Shown: positions 48,022-59,000 of the stretch, in pieces | How positions within the stretch are numbered: the stretch's first letter is position 1 | Layout of the letters: every line of letters starts with the position of its first letter | Origin: Stentor roeselii | Taxonomy: Eukaryota; Ciliophora; Heterotrichea; Heterotrichida; Stentoridae | Reading direction: 5' to 3' | Length of the DNA: 64,000 nucleotides | Assembly: GCA_006503475.1 (NCBI GenBank) | Contig: RSEH01000094.1 | Span: 62,001-126,000 of the forward strand | Translations under genes and position numbers: made by a program | Notes under the pieces: model-generated | Told to the model about the DNA's origin: nothing | Databases searched by the model: none | The model's input: the letters and a program-made list of their open reading frames with translations, nothing else

Positions 48022-48339
48022 ATGGATTTTTTAGATACAGCGAAATTACTCAGGACTGCTCATCTTGATAAAGTTATCGAGTCCTTGTCCTGCAATGAAG
48101 ATAGCAATGCGAAAGATAGCATTTATAGCAAGTCCACCTCTTTAGACGTTGAAGAGTCAGATCTTGAACATGATACAATTTTCGGAGAATCATATGAGAA
48201 GAGTAATTTCTTTGAATTTGAAACTCGGGGCAATAGGCTTGACAGGCTTGGGCTTGACAAGTTTGGATTTGATGACAGGGGCGAAGAGTCATCTCCTAAA
48301 AATTTTTTCGATGGATTCGGAAAGTTTTGGAAGGATTAA
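48022..48339 (+). CDS. Unknown acidic protein, 105 residues
   Basis: An ATG-to-stop frame with a helical start (MDFLDTAKLLRTAHLDKVIESL), an acidic Ser-rich middle and an aromatic end (NFFDGFGKFWKD). No family recognised. Its position in a divergent pair with the channel gene and its ordered composition favour a real gene. Confidence 0.55.
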   Translation: MDFLDTAKLLRTAHLDKVIESLSCNEDSNAKDSIYSKSTSLDVEESDLEHDTIFGESYEKSNFFEFETRGNRLDRLGLDKFGFDDRGEESSPKNFFDGFGKFWKD

Positions 48340-48593
48340 TCGAGTAACTTTCACAAGAAGCGAATGTATTTTAAACCTTATTTTTTTTTGAACAAGATCA
48401 TTCTTCAGCTAGTTTTAAGACTTTGGAGAGTTTTATAGGAATTTAAATGATGGTGTCTTCGGTAATTTTAGTTTGTTGAGTTTTAAGTTGATGAGTCTTC
48501 ATTGAAAAAAAGGACTTTTGAAAGAGTTGCTTCAAAAATTCTTTACTTTTTCTTCTTACTCATTAATTCTCGGGATTTCAATAGAACTAAAAA

Positions 48594-51500
48594 ATGAACT
48601 TCGAAGAAATCGAGTCCTTGATGATTCAAGGTAACCACCTAAAAGTGATAAACCTTCTTGAATCCAAGTTATCTGAAACCACCCAAAACCCCGACCTAAT
48701 CGACACCTTAATAAAAAGCTACAACGAACATGCCTTATCTTTACTCAGTCAAAATCATTTATCTCCAGCTCTTGAATTCCTGAAAAAAGCAGAAAGTTTC
48801 ACAGAAATTGACTCAGAGTTGCGTTCCAGAACTTTAAACAACATCGCCTGTTGTTACAAGGCCCAGAACAAGCAAACCCTTGCTTTAAGGTACATCGAAA
48901 AGGCACTTTTTCTCTACCCCAGTGGAGACTTTCACCTAAACAAATGCGCGATTCTTAGCATGTCAGGAAAGCATCAACAAGCCTTAGAAGAAGCGATGTT
49001 CGCCGTGATTTACCTTCAAGAAGAACTAATGGAGCTACTTATCAACAACTCGCCTTTAGACTCTAAAAAATTCGAAGCTTTGGCGATTTCTTATCATAAC
49101 CTCGCAGTTGAGCTTGAATTTCTTCGTAAAATTCCTGAAAGTATCAGTTTTTACAGCAAGGCAATTAATCTAAGTGAAAAGTTCTTCAGTTCTGAAACGA
49201 AATTGAAGGAGAAACTTGAAAATGACATGCAAATGGCTTTGAAGTCTTCACAAAAAGTTATAAAAAAACAGGATGCCCTGGGGCCGTACTCGAAGAAAAA
49301 GAGAATTATTATCAGGAATGCGAATAGCAAGTCACCAGTTTTAAGGAATATCACTCCTATTAGAACTTCCAAGGAAAATAAGGAAATTGTTAAAAGACCC
49401 TTGGCTAGAAAGTTCGTCAGTACTGGAGTCAGTAAGGTTAAAATGATGGAAATGAGAAAAACTAATGTCAGTGGATTCGAAGGGATCAGTGAAGCTGAAA
49501 GTGATAATTTCATGAAAACTGAAAGAATTTTTGTGAAAAGTCCGAAAGAGAAGAGAGATGGTGAATTGAATAAGGATTTGATTGAAGGAAATGAGGATTC
49601 TGGAAATATTAAAGAAAATGTCGGGAAAGATAAAAGTGGAGAGGATGGAAATTGTTTGAATAAAAATGAAAATGAAGATAGTGAATCTAGGAAAAAAGTT
49701 GAAACTTTAGATGAGGAAAAAAGTTTAGGATTTAAAAAGTCGAAACATTCTTCTGGGAAAAGTTCGAGTTTGATTAAAAAGTTGGAAAGTAGTGAATCGG
49801 TTCAGGTTTGTCAACCTAAGATTCAAGATTCTTCGGAAGGAAATGAAAATGAAAGGAAGTCACTGGGAAGTCATAAAAGTAAAGAAAAAATATCTTCATC
49901 AGAATCTCGAAAAAGTTTGAAGCAGAGTAGAAAGCACTCTGGATCAGATTCTAACAAAGAAGAAAATAAATATTCAAGTTTTGAAAGTAAATCAATGAAA
50001 TCTGAAACAACAAATAAGACCAAATCACAGAAAACTGAAGAAAAATCTAACAAAAAATCTGAAAAAGGTTTTATTCAATCAGAAGAATCTTCAGGAAGTG
50101 AAAGAAAATCTATTAAAAGTGGAAAAAAATCAAAACGAACTTCTGAAAAATCTATAATTAAATCAAAAAATTCTTCAGAAAATCTTAAAAAATCTATAAA
50201 AAATTTAGATGATTCTTCTAAAAGTCATGAGAACAATGATAGATCAGGAAAATCTTCAAAAAATGATGAAGCCTATTCAAAAAGAATTGAAAAATCATTT
50301 AAAAGTAATGAAAAATCTTCTAATATTGATAAAAAATCCCTTACTAGTGATGAAGAATCTGAAAACTCTTCAAAAAAAGGTGAAAAATCGAATACAAGCA
50401 TAGAAAAGTCATTCAAAAACGATGAGAAGTCTCTTAAAAGTAATGAAAAATCTGAAAAATCTATTAAAAGCCAAGAAAAGTCTTTCAAAAATGATGAAAA
50501 ATCTGAAAAAAATTATGAAAGCTTTGCAACAAATACTAAGAAATCTTTTACGAGCAAAGAACCGTCTTTCAAAAATGATGAAAAGTCTCTTAAAAGTAAG
50601 GAAAAATCTGAAAAATCTATTAAAAGCCAAGAAAAGTCTTTCAAAAATGATGAAAAATCTGAAAAAAATTATGAAAGCTTTGCAAAAAATACTGAGAAAT
50701 CTTTTACGAGCAAAGAACCGTCTTTCAAAAATGATGAAAAGTCTTTCAAAAGTAATGAAGAATCTTCAAAAAGTTATAAAACTTCTTCAAAAAAAATCGA
50801 AAAATCTTTTAAAAGTGATGAAAAGTCATCCGAAAATGATGAAAAGTCATCCGAAAATGATGAAAAATCCGAAAAGAATTATGAAAACTCATCCAAAAAA
50901 ACTGAAAAGTCTTTTACAAGCAAAGAAAAGTCATTCAAAAATGATGAAAAATCTCTTAAAAGTAAAGAAAAATCTGAAAAGTCTATTAAAAGTCAAGAAA
51001 ACTCCTTAAAAATTGATGAAAAGTCACTAAAAAGTCAATCAAAATCTTCAAAAAATGATGAAAGCTCTTCAAAAAAAACTGAAAAATCTTTTAAAAGTGA
51101 TGAAAACTTATCTAATGATGACAAAACTGAAAGATCTAATACTAGTAAACAAAAATCATTCAAAACTTATGAAAAATCTCTCAAAAATAATTCAAAATCT
51201 TCAGAAAGTGATGAAAGCTCTTCAAAAGAAATAGAAAAATCTTTAACAAGCAAAGAAAAGTCATCCAATAATGATGCAAAGTCTATTACAAGTAATGAAA
51301 AATCTGAAAGAATATATGAAACCTCATCCAAAAAAACTGAAAAGTCTTTTACAAACCAAGAAAAATCATTCAAAAATGATGAAAAGTCTCTAAAAACTAA
51401 TCAAAAATCTGAAAAGTCCATTAAAAGCCTAAACAATGATGAAAAGTCACTAAAAAGTAATCAAAAATCTTCAAAAAACGATGAAAGCTCTTCAAAAAAT

Positions 51501-53690
51501 ATCGAACAATCTTTTAAAAATAATGAGAAGTTATCCAACACTGATGAAAAATCTTCAAAAACTGAAAAGTCTTTTAAAAGTAATGAAAAGTCTTCAAGAG
51601 ATAATAAAACATCTTCAGATCATGATGAGAGCAACCAAAAATCAAGTAATTCTTTAAAGAAGGGTTCAGTTCAATCCTCAAATGAAAAAAAATCAGAAAA
51701 ATCTTTAAAAATTGTAAAATCAAAAGAAACCAATGATGAAAAATCATCGAAAATATCTAAAAAGTCTGAAGAAAAGCCCAACCTATCATCAAGTGAAAGT
51801 GAATCAAAAGAAAATCCTTCAGATTCAGATTCAAAAGCCGACGAATGGGCAAAAATTGATTCAAAACGCAAGAAAAGTTCATTTTCCAAATCAGACCATG
51901 TAAAGCAAAATGAAAGAAACAGTAAAGCTGTATCAAACCAGGTAAAGGAAACCAGTGCAGTACTAATCAATTCAAGTGTCAAACAAAATTCAGAAAATAA
52001 AAAATCTTTGCAAGTTTCAGCAAATTCCAAAGTTCAGAGCTCAAAAAAATCACCAGATGATAATTTTTCTGAAAACTTTTCCAAAAAAAGTGAAAAATTC
52101 TCAGAGGCTAAACAGAAAATTGAGTCAGATAAAAGAAGCCAAAACTCAAGAAGTGTGAAAACTTTGAGTAAAAAATCAGAAAATAAAATAAGCATAAAAA
52201 ATAAATCAGAGTCTTCCTCTGATGAAAGCCAAAACAAATCACATCATAGTTCAAGGGAAAATCAAGACCATCACTTTAAAGAAGATGAACAAAAGTCAAG
52301 CAAAGAGAAGTTGGATAAATTTTCAGAGAATAAGAGTTTTAATAGTAAAAATAGTGGAAGGACTGGGAGTAAAAAGCAAGAAATCAGTTGGCATAGTGAA
52401 AAAATTGAAAAAAGTGAGAAAACTGGAAAAAGTGAATCGAGTAAAGTTAAAAGAGAAGGATCTGAAAGTTCTCATGATAAAACTAGCGAAAAGGATTCAA
52501 TGAAAAGTCAAAACACTAATAAGCTTTCAGAAAATGGAGAAGAGTTTGAAAATATAAGATTAAGTCAGAAAAGTGATTCAATATCTGGTCAGAATATCAG
52601 AGATAGTCACCATGATTCAGAGAGTAAAATAAAATCAGAAAGTGATTTTCATAGTTCTGAAAAAATTAACTCAAAATCGATGATATCTGTAAAAAGCTCT
52701 GAAAATCCTAAAAATTTAGAACCTTCCCAAAAACATTCAGAAAAGTCCTTAACCAGCATAGATAAACCAGAGTTAGTTTCTAAAAGTGAAATAAATGACT
52801 CAAATTCAAGAAAATCAGAAGAAAACTCACCATTAAACAAAAGTACTGAAAAGTCACCTCTTGTAGAAAGAAAGCAAATAACATCATTTCACATAATAAA
52901 GCAAGAATCATTTAATCATTCCTCAAAAATCAACAAAACCTTTTCTCAAAAAAGACCTTCATCTGATTTTTCTTTACCCAGTCCTCAACAAACCTCAGAG
53001 GCTTTAGTTCCAGAAAAGTCTCTTTCATCTAAAACTTCATCTTTAAAATCTCAATCGAATCTTATTGAAAATAATCAAGAAATTTCAGAAATTGAGAAAA
53101 ATTCTGAGAAAAAATCTGGAAATGAAAGCAGGTCAGAAAAAAACTTGAAATATTTGGAAATAAACACATCTTTTGAAAGCAGTGAACTGAAAATCATTGA
53201 CAGTAAAAGAAAGGAATATCAAGGCTTTCATAATGGTTTACCAAGACTTGAAGAAAGTTCGATTAGCAAAAGTTTAAATGATGATAAAATATTGATATTA
53301 TCAGAAAGGCCAAGTATTGATCGATCTATTGAAAAAGACTTAAAATCGGAAAATAAATCTAAAAATAAAAGCTTTAAAGATGAGACCTTATCTAATGATG
53401 ATGTTTATCAGTATCAAAGTAACTTTGAAGGTCAAAGATATGAAAAACATTTTGATAATTACGAAGAAAATAAAGGTTTTGATAGGAAATTAAGGTCAGG
53501 AAATTCATCCATTATGATAACTGGAAAAATAACAAGCTCTGAAAATATTTCTGTTTCTGGAGAATTGATTTTAGGAAGAGTTACTGCTTCTGAGAGATTG
53601 TCATCTTCGGATTCATTTTCAAGAAAAAATAATGATTTGATTAGTTTCATACAAGATATCTTAAATGAAGTAATAGAAAATATTTTATAA
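48594..53690 (+). CDS. TPR protein with a 1,400-residue Lys/Ser/Glu-rich tail
   Basis: The 1,698-residue protein starts with about 215 residues of TPR-like helices (LNNIACCYKAQNKQTLALRYIEKALFLYP, then YHNLAVELEFLRKIPESISFYSKAI). After a basic linker, almost everything from residue 330 to 1,600 is built of short units such as SFKSNEKS, SEKSIKSQ and KNDEKS, so it should be disordered and highly phosphorylatable. An exact 52-residue unit is tandemly repeated (see the repeat). The last 60 residues are ordinary again. No function is known to me. The tail recalls the KSP arms of neurofilaments only in composition. The TPR part suggests a protein-binding anchor. Confidence 0.72.
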   Translation: MNFEEIESLMIQGNHLKVINLLESKLSETTQNPDLIDTLIKSYNEHALSLLSQNHLSPALEFLKKAESFTEIDSELRSRTLNNIACCYKAQNKQTLALRYIEKALFLYPSGDFHLNKCAILSMSGKHQQALEEAMFAVIYLQEELMELLINNSPLDSKKFEALAISYHNLAVELEFLRKIPESISFYSKAINLSEKFFSSETKLKEKLENDMQMALKSSQKVIKKQDALGPYSKKKRIIIRNANSKSPVLRNITPIRTSKENKEIVKRPLARKFVSTGVSKVKMMEMRKTNVSGFEGISEAESDNFMKTERIFVKSPKEKRDGELNKDLIEGNEDSGNIKENVGKDKSGEDGNCLNKNENEDSESRKKVETLDEEKSLGFKKSKHSSGKSSSLIKKLESSESVQVCQPKIQDSSEGNENERKSLGSHKSKEKISSSESRKSLKQSRKHSGSDSNKEENKYSSFESKSMKSETTNKTKSQKTEEKSNKKSEKGFIQSEESSGSERKSIKSGKKSKRTSEKSIIKSKNSSENLKKSIKNLDDSSKSHENNDRSGKSSKNDEAYSKRIEKSFKSNEKSSNIDKKSLTSDEESENSSKKGEKSNTSIEKSFKNDEKSLKSNEKSEKSIKSQEKSFKNDEKSEKNYESFATNTKKSFTSKEPSFKNDEKSLKSKEKSEKSIKSQEKSFKNDEKSEKNYESFAKNTEKSFTSKEPSFKNDEKSFKSNEESSKSYKTSSKKIEKSFKSDEKSSENDEKSSENDEKSEKNYENSSKKTEKSFTSKEKSFKNDEKSLKSKEKSEKSIKSQENSLKIDEKSLKSQSKSSKNDESSSKKTEKSFKSDENLSNDDKTERSNTSKQKSFKTYEKSLKNNSKSSESDESSSKEIEKSLTSKEKSSNNDAKSITSNEKSERIYETSSKKTEKSFTNQEKSFKNDEKSLKTNQKSEKSIKSLNNDEKSLKSNQKSSKNDESSSKNIEQSFKNNEKLSNTDEKSSKTEKSFKSNEKSSRDNKTSSDHDESNQKSSNSLKKGSVQSSNEKKSEKSLKIVKSKETNDEKSSKISKKSEEKPNLSSSESESKENPSDSDSKADEWAKIDSKRKKSSFSKSDHVKQNERNSKAVSNQVKETSAVLINSSVKQNSENKKSLQVSANSKVQSSKKSPDDNFSENFSKKSEKFSEAKQKIESDKRSQNSRSVKTLSKKSENKISIKNKSESSSDESQNKSHHSSRENQDHHFKEDEQKSSKEKLDKFSENKSFNSKNSGRTGSKKQEISWHSEKIEKSEKTGKSESSKVKREGSESSHDKTSEKDSMKSQNTNKLSENGEEFENIRLSQKSDSISGQNIRDSHHDSESKIKSESDFHSSEKINSKSMISVKSSENPKNLEPSQKHSEKSLTSIDKPELVSKSEINDSNSRKSEENSPLNKSTEKSPLVERKQITSFHIIKQESFNHSSKINKTFSQKRPSSDFSLPSPQQTSEALVPEKSLSSKTSSLKSQSNLIENNQEISEIEKNSEKKSGNESRSEKNLKYLEINTSFESSELKIIDSKRKEYQGFHNGLPRLEESSISKSLNDDKILILSERPSIDRSIEKDLKSENKSKNKSFKDETLSNDDVYQYQSNFEGQRYEKHFDNYEENKGFDRKLRSGNSSIMITGKITSSENISVSGELILGRVTASERLSSSDSFSRKNNDLISFIQDILNEVIENIL
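50412..50723 (+). repeat. Tandem 156-bp coding repeat (52 residues per copy)
   Basis: Two near-identical copies at 50412-50567 and 50568-50723, with the start of a third from 50724. Differences are a few substitutions. Smaller duplications of 21 bases (around 50820-50860) lie nearby. Confidence 0.9.
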
Positions 53691-53721
53691 TCTAATTATC
53701 CTTATCAACACCCTTAAAATA

Positions 53722-55152
53722 CTACACCTCACTAAACCCCACCCTTTTAGAAAATTCACTCAATCCAGCCTTATTCCCATCCTGAGAAACTCCAGAAATC
53801 GGTAGCTGACAAACATAGCATTTCCTTTTCGCCTTCAAATACAAGTCAGCACACGGATTACACAATTCCCCATGTCCACAATCCAAGAACTTATTAATCC
53901 CATCATTTCTACTGCAGAACTTGCAAGGAATTTTAATACAATCAAAATTATAAGTTCCAATACACGAGCTCCTTGACCTGATATGAACATTAGCCTGAGT
54001 ATTGCAATCAATCGCTTGACTCAAAGTTCTGCACATTTTCCTTCTTTTCAATTTTTCTCCTTTCGTCTGAATTCTGGGACTTGCCAGCTTTGCAAGGACC
54101 CTGGGTGTTGAAATGAGAACTTTTGAAAGCTTATTTACAATGTTAGGTTCAATGTAAAGCTTTTGAGACCCTGGAAGAGGCAGTGGCTGGTCATTTGCTA
54201 GTTGGGGGTGAGTTGAATGGTCACTTAAGAAGAACTCCCACCAAGTCACTGCGAGTTTTTTTTTTAATTTCTGAGTTAATAGGAAAAAACCTGAAAAATA
54301 AAGAATCGGAGCCAAAAGCCACCCAGGCTGAGAGGTTTCAAAGAAGTAAAAAAGGAGCAGAAAGGTGAAAGACCCGATGATAAGAGTGTAAAGAAGCCAG
54401 ATATGTGAAAAAATCATCGTCATGTCTCGTTCTTTACTGAAAAAGTTGAGAAGTGCCAGGAAAAAACTGATAAAAGAGACAAGACCTGCGAGAATCATCA
54501 TCAAGAAGACTGGCCAGAAGACTGCAGCCCAGCTGAAAGACACTTGAAAGTTGAGCTTTAATGAAAGGTTCACTATGATTATCAGTCTGCCCCATAAGAG
54601 ACACTTGCTGATCTAAATAAATAATACAAGTTCTTCAAATATCGTGCAGCTGTTCGCTAAGTTCACTCTTATTGTTGTCCTCACGATGATGTTCAAAGCA
54701 ACTGGAAGACCCACCCAGAAGATCTTGTCGATCTTTTCAACTAGAACAAGAATCAAGCAGATGAGACTCAAGAGTGAAAAGAAACTGTTTAAGACTTTTA
54801 AAAGGTACTCACTTTTCCAGAATCTGTTTAAAATCGGTAGTTCTTCTTTATATTGAATTGAATTTTTGTATATCCTTAACACTTCTAAGATTATCAAAGG
54901 AACTATCGCGAGACTCACCTGGGCGAACTCGAATAAAGAAATCATTAAAAAGACGAGACTTACCAGGAAGGTCCCAGTTGTTTCTAAGTACCGGATGAAA
55001 ATTTCCTCGATTGAGTAAAGATCATAAGATTGCTCGTCTTCCCCGTATTCAGTCTCTACTCGGTTGAAGGAAAGTCCGATGTTTGAAACGTTGTAGTCTG
55101 ACTTTTCAACCTCGTTTTCCTCTTCAGCTTCAGGAATAGACTCGATATCCAT
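53722..55152 (-). CDS. Multi-pass membrane RING protein, TMEM185-like (one 15-nt intron)
   Basis: Splicing 54613-54627 joins two frames into 471 residues. The N-terminal 45 residues are acidic. Six to eight membrane segments follow, with VALNIIVRTTIRV and SFSWAAVFWPVFLMMILAG resembling the TMEM185 (Fragile-X-F) domain. The C-terminus is a RING finger, CKFCSRNDGINKFLDCGHGELCNPCADLYLKAKRKCYVC. Plants have proteins with the same TMEM185-plus-RING order, so a membrane E3 ligase is likely. It converges with the TPR gene over 31 bases. Confidence 0.75.
54613..54627 (-). other. 15-nt intron in membrane RING gene
   Basis: Minus-strand GTATTATTTATTTAG. Removal joins FEEL to ISKCLLWG inside a hydrophobic segment. 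Confidence 0.9.
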
Positions 55153-55364
55153 GATTTAATAATCTTCAAAATTCTGGATTTTTCAAGATTTTCAATCGTT
55201 TCTTGAAGGTAAAAAGGAATAAAAAATTAAATCTTTACTTTCAACAATAAACTTTCTCACTAATAAACAAAAAATTTCCATCAAGAAATATTAAAAAATC
55301 AAAGTTTAATTATCATTCAATCTTTCCACCTTCAAGCTGAAAACCAGCTTTAACTTAAAATATA

Positions 55365-56036
55365 ATGTCTTCGAGCTCATCCTCTTTAAAAACCGACTCT
55401 GACTGGGAAGAAGAAGCGAAAAAGCCAAAGCCTGCAATAAAACGAAATCAAGTAACTTACAGAATTCAAGAAAATTTCAACACAGACGAATACGTAAATG
55501 AAATGCTTGAACAAGTAAAAGATGAGGGTCGTCTGGCAGCGAATCAATCATCTTCTTACGATATCAGCTCGAGTTTCAGTTCAAATCGCTGCGAAAACCT
55601 TTCAATTCACTCTGACTTCGAAACTGAGCAGATCACAGAGATCAACAACATTTTGGCAAAACGCTTCGTGAATGCTTTGATGGTCTTTAAATCAACGACT
55701 CGACCTATTCTTTCCTCTCCTTTCGGCAAAAGAAGAGGAGGATTTCTTTTCTCTTCTGAATTAATCAACACTATCAAGCCCCTAGAAAAAAGCTTTACTT
55801 CAGGAGAAAAACGGAAAAAATGTTTGACTGAATCACTGAAAAAAATCAAGAATTTAGAGAAAATCAAGAAAAAAAATATTTCTTGCCTTGAAAGTCAATT
55901 GAAAGAAATAAAAAATATTGACAGTGAAAGGGAAGAACTGAAGGGAAAAATTGAAACTCTCTCGAAAAGTCTTGATGGAATTTTCAGGGAAAAGAGGAAT
56001 TTAATGAAAAGCAACTGCAATTGTGCTTTGTTCTAA
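55365..56036 (+). CDS. Unknown coiled-coil protein, 223 residues
   Basis: Ser-rich start (MSSSSSSLKTDSDWEEE), an ordered middle with KRFVNALMVFKSTTRP, and a C-terminal coiled coil from about residue 145. It ends CNCALF, which resembles a C-terminal prenylation-type box only loosely (Cys four from the end: CALF). CALF fits a CaaX motif for geranylgeranylation, so membrane attachment is possible. The gene is 16 bases before the Sfi1-like gene in the same direction. Confidence 0.62.
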   Translation: MSSSSSSLKTDSDWEEEAKKPKPAIKRNQVTYRIQENFNTDEYVNEMLEQVKDEGRLAANQSSSYDISSSFSSNRCENLSIHSDFETEQITEINNILAKRFVNALMVFKSTTRPILSSPFGKRRGGFLFSSELINTIKPLEKSFTSGEKRKKCLTESLKKIKNLEKIKKKNISCLESQLKEIKNIDSEREELKGKIETLSKSLDGIFREKRNLMKSNCNCALF

Positions 56037-56052
56037 TTTAAATTAATTATTA

Positions 56053-59000
56053 ATGAATCACTTATTGGATGAAATTTTCAATGATGCCAGGTACTCCGGC
56101 AAGGTCAATTTGTTGCAGGTGCTGATTAGTTATGAAAAAGTCATTCAGGCTCGTAGAATTTCTTATTATTCTGATGAAGGGGTCGAGGTCTATCAAGCGC
56201 TGCTTCGATGGGGGCGGGAAAAGCCATTCACTGAGAATAAAAAAGACTTGCCTTCTGAATCTTCTGGTCTTCAGGTCACCGACCTTTTCGCTGAACCAGT
56301 TCAAGAAAGTCTTCCAATCAAAACGAAAAAATCACTTGAAAGTCATTTTCAACCACTTCTCAAGTCCTCTCATTTAAACCCAATCAAAACTCCTTCAAAG
56401 CCTCTGACTTCAAATCAAATCCTCGCAGAAGCCTTTGCAAGCAGATCATTAAAAATAAGAGTTTTTTTACTGTGGATCGAAGCACACAACTTTTCATTAC
56501 ATGAAAAACTTGCAGAGTTAAAAACCTTAGAAAAAAAGAAGAAAAATTCAAAAGCTTTCAAGTTTTTCTCGAATCTTCTTCTGAAAAAAACTCTTCAAGG
56601 ATGGACACGGTTCAACTTGTCACAACTGAAGAAAAAAATAGCGAGGCACCTCTTTCGTTCTAATAAATTGAAGACTTTTTGGAAGGCCTGGAGCGACTTT
56701 CATAGAAAAAACGAAATTTTAAATGGGTTGAAGTTTACTGCGAGTTTCATTCATTCTCAGTGGCTTGTGAAAAAAACACTTATTGCTTTGACTAGACATG
56801 TTCACAGTCAAATGCTTATCAAGTTGAAGACTCATCGGGTACAGGAAAGGATTTGCTTTAATTTAGCTCAAAAATCTTTAAACAGCTGGAAAATCTTTGT
56901 GAATTTTAGACTTAAAAGCAAAATTTTACAATTGAGGTCCATGAAGCTCAGGCCGGAAATCTTGAAAAAAAGAGGATTTTTTCAGTTTTTTATTGGATCC
57001 TGCATCAAAAAAGAAATCAGGGAAAATAAAAACAAGGCAAAAAAATTTAGAATTAACTGGACTTACCAGAAAGTCCTTGAGTCTTGGCTGAAGTTCGTTG
57101 TTAGGAAAAATAGGAAAATCTTTCATTGGCAGCAGGCGGGTCTGATGAGGAATAAACGGATTTTAAGTGATGGGTTCAAATTTTTTGCTGGGGTTGTCAA
57201 GAGGGAAGAAGAATTCAGAGAAAAGTGCCTTAAAATCGCGGTAAAGAAAAAAAAAATCAGGGTTTTTCATGAGTGGAAAAGTATTTCTTTTAGTTATCGC
57301 AATGTGGTTTATCCTGATAAAATTTATTTTATTTTTTATCTGTGGCTTGGATTTGGAAGGCAGTTTAACTTCGGAAGTCATTTTAAACAAGTGAAAGAAA
57401 AAAAACAATCAGTTGCTTGTGGAAGTTTGGAATACTTCATCAAAAAATCTCTGCTTAACACCTGGAAACAGTCTTTAGAAAATGTAAAGAAGTTCAAGAA
57501 AAAGCTCCAGATGAAAAACAAGCTGAAAATCTTTCACTCTTGGAGTGAAAAGACGAAAACAATGACAAGAATCAAGTCAATTTTAAATCCTTACCTTAAA
57601 GCAAAGAAACTCGAAATAAAAGAAAAGATTTTTAAGGCTTGGGCTGAAAAATATTTAAAAATCATTCTAAATAAATCTCTTTACAAGCAGTTTTCGATTC
57701 AAAAAAACAAAAGAATCCTTATCTCGAATCTAAAATTCTGGAGATCACGACTCAAACTTAAAATTCGACACAACCGAGAAAATCAAATCTCAAAAAAATT
57801 CATGAGAAAAACGCTTTTAACCAAATATCTCGAATCCTGGAATTTTTTATTTAGAAAAACTCGAAAAAAGTCTGAACTTTCTCGTTTGTCTCAGATTTTC
57901 TTCTTGGAAAAATATACTTTAAAGCCTTGGAACCTGTGGAGGAAGTGGTTTTTAGAAAAATGTAAAAAAGACTTTAAGGTTTTTGTGAGTAAAACTAAAG
58001 AATTGAATTCAGAATTTATAGAAGAGCAGGAAATTGATGAGGATTTAGAAGAAAATGTTTTAAAAAAATCGAAGTCTCAAAAAATTGTTAACAAAAAAGA
58101 GATGTTCAGTGAGCCGACGTTTAAAAGACAAGTCGACAGCAGCATTCAAACAGATTCAGCTGGAATAGTTTTAACTCAGGTCAAATCATCTCAGAACAGA
58201 AATATTGAATCGAAGTCGATTTTTGTTAGGCCGAAATTCTCAAAACTACCAGAAAATAACTTAAAACATATGAAAATCAGTGAAAAAGAAGAAGAAATTG
58301 TGAAAGCTAAGGATTTTGGAGAATTGGATGGTGAGGTTGTTAAAGAAGATAGGAAAATTTGTGTTAAACTTGAGTCACCTCAGGTAGTTTTCAATACTTT
58401 TTCAAACATATCTCCGAAAAACAGGAAGATTTTTAATGAAGAAGTTATAAACTGTTCTGAAATAGAAAAAAATACTAATAAAGAAAAATTTCAGCTAAAT
58501 ATTGAAAAAAGTGATGTTTTTTCTGTAAAGTCTTCAAATCTTATCAGCCAAAAACATTCTGAAGTTTACTTAAATCAATACAAACAAGACACTAGCTTCA
58601 ACAATGAACTGGGAAATTACTTACAACCAATGAACAACAAAACTAGTTTAGAAATAGATCTCATCTATAAAAAGTCCTCTGAATCTTCAATTTTGAAATA
58701 CCTCGATGAAAAAAGTCCTGATAATTCACATTTCATTTCCAAGAATGAAAAAAGTTCAGACTCTTCTAACTTTCCCTCTTTAAATAAAATTTCTGATTCA
58801 AAATCCAATTTCCTGAATGAAAAAAGTCCTGAACCTGCAAACTTCGATGATTCTTTTCGAAAAAGCGTTGAATCCCCCAATATGATTCTAAACAACAAGA
58901 ATCCAGAATCATCGAATTTGAAATCATCTTCTGAAAATGCCCCAAAACTTGAAGAATTTAAAGAGTCGTTTGAAAAAAGTCCAGAGTCCTTGATATTAAT

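Noticed and set aside
50422-51009. 195-codon frame with regular Leu/Lys/Met pattern on the plus strand
   Set aside because: It is a shifted reading of the repetitive Lys/Ser/Glu tail; the regularity comes from the repeated codons.
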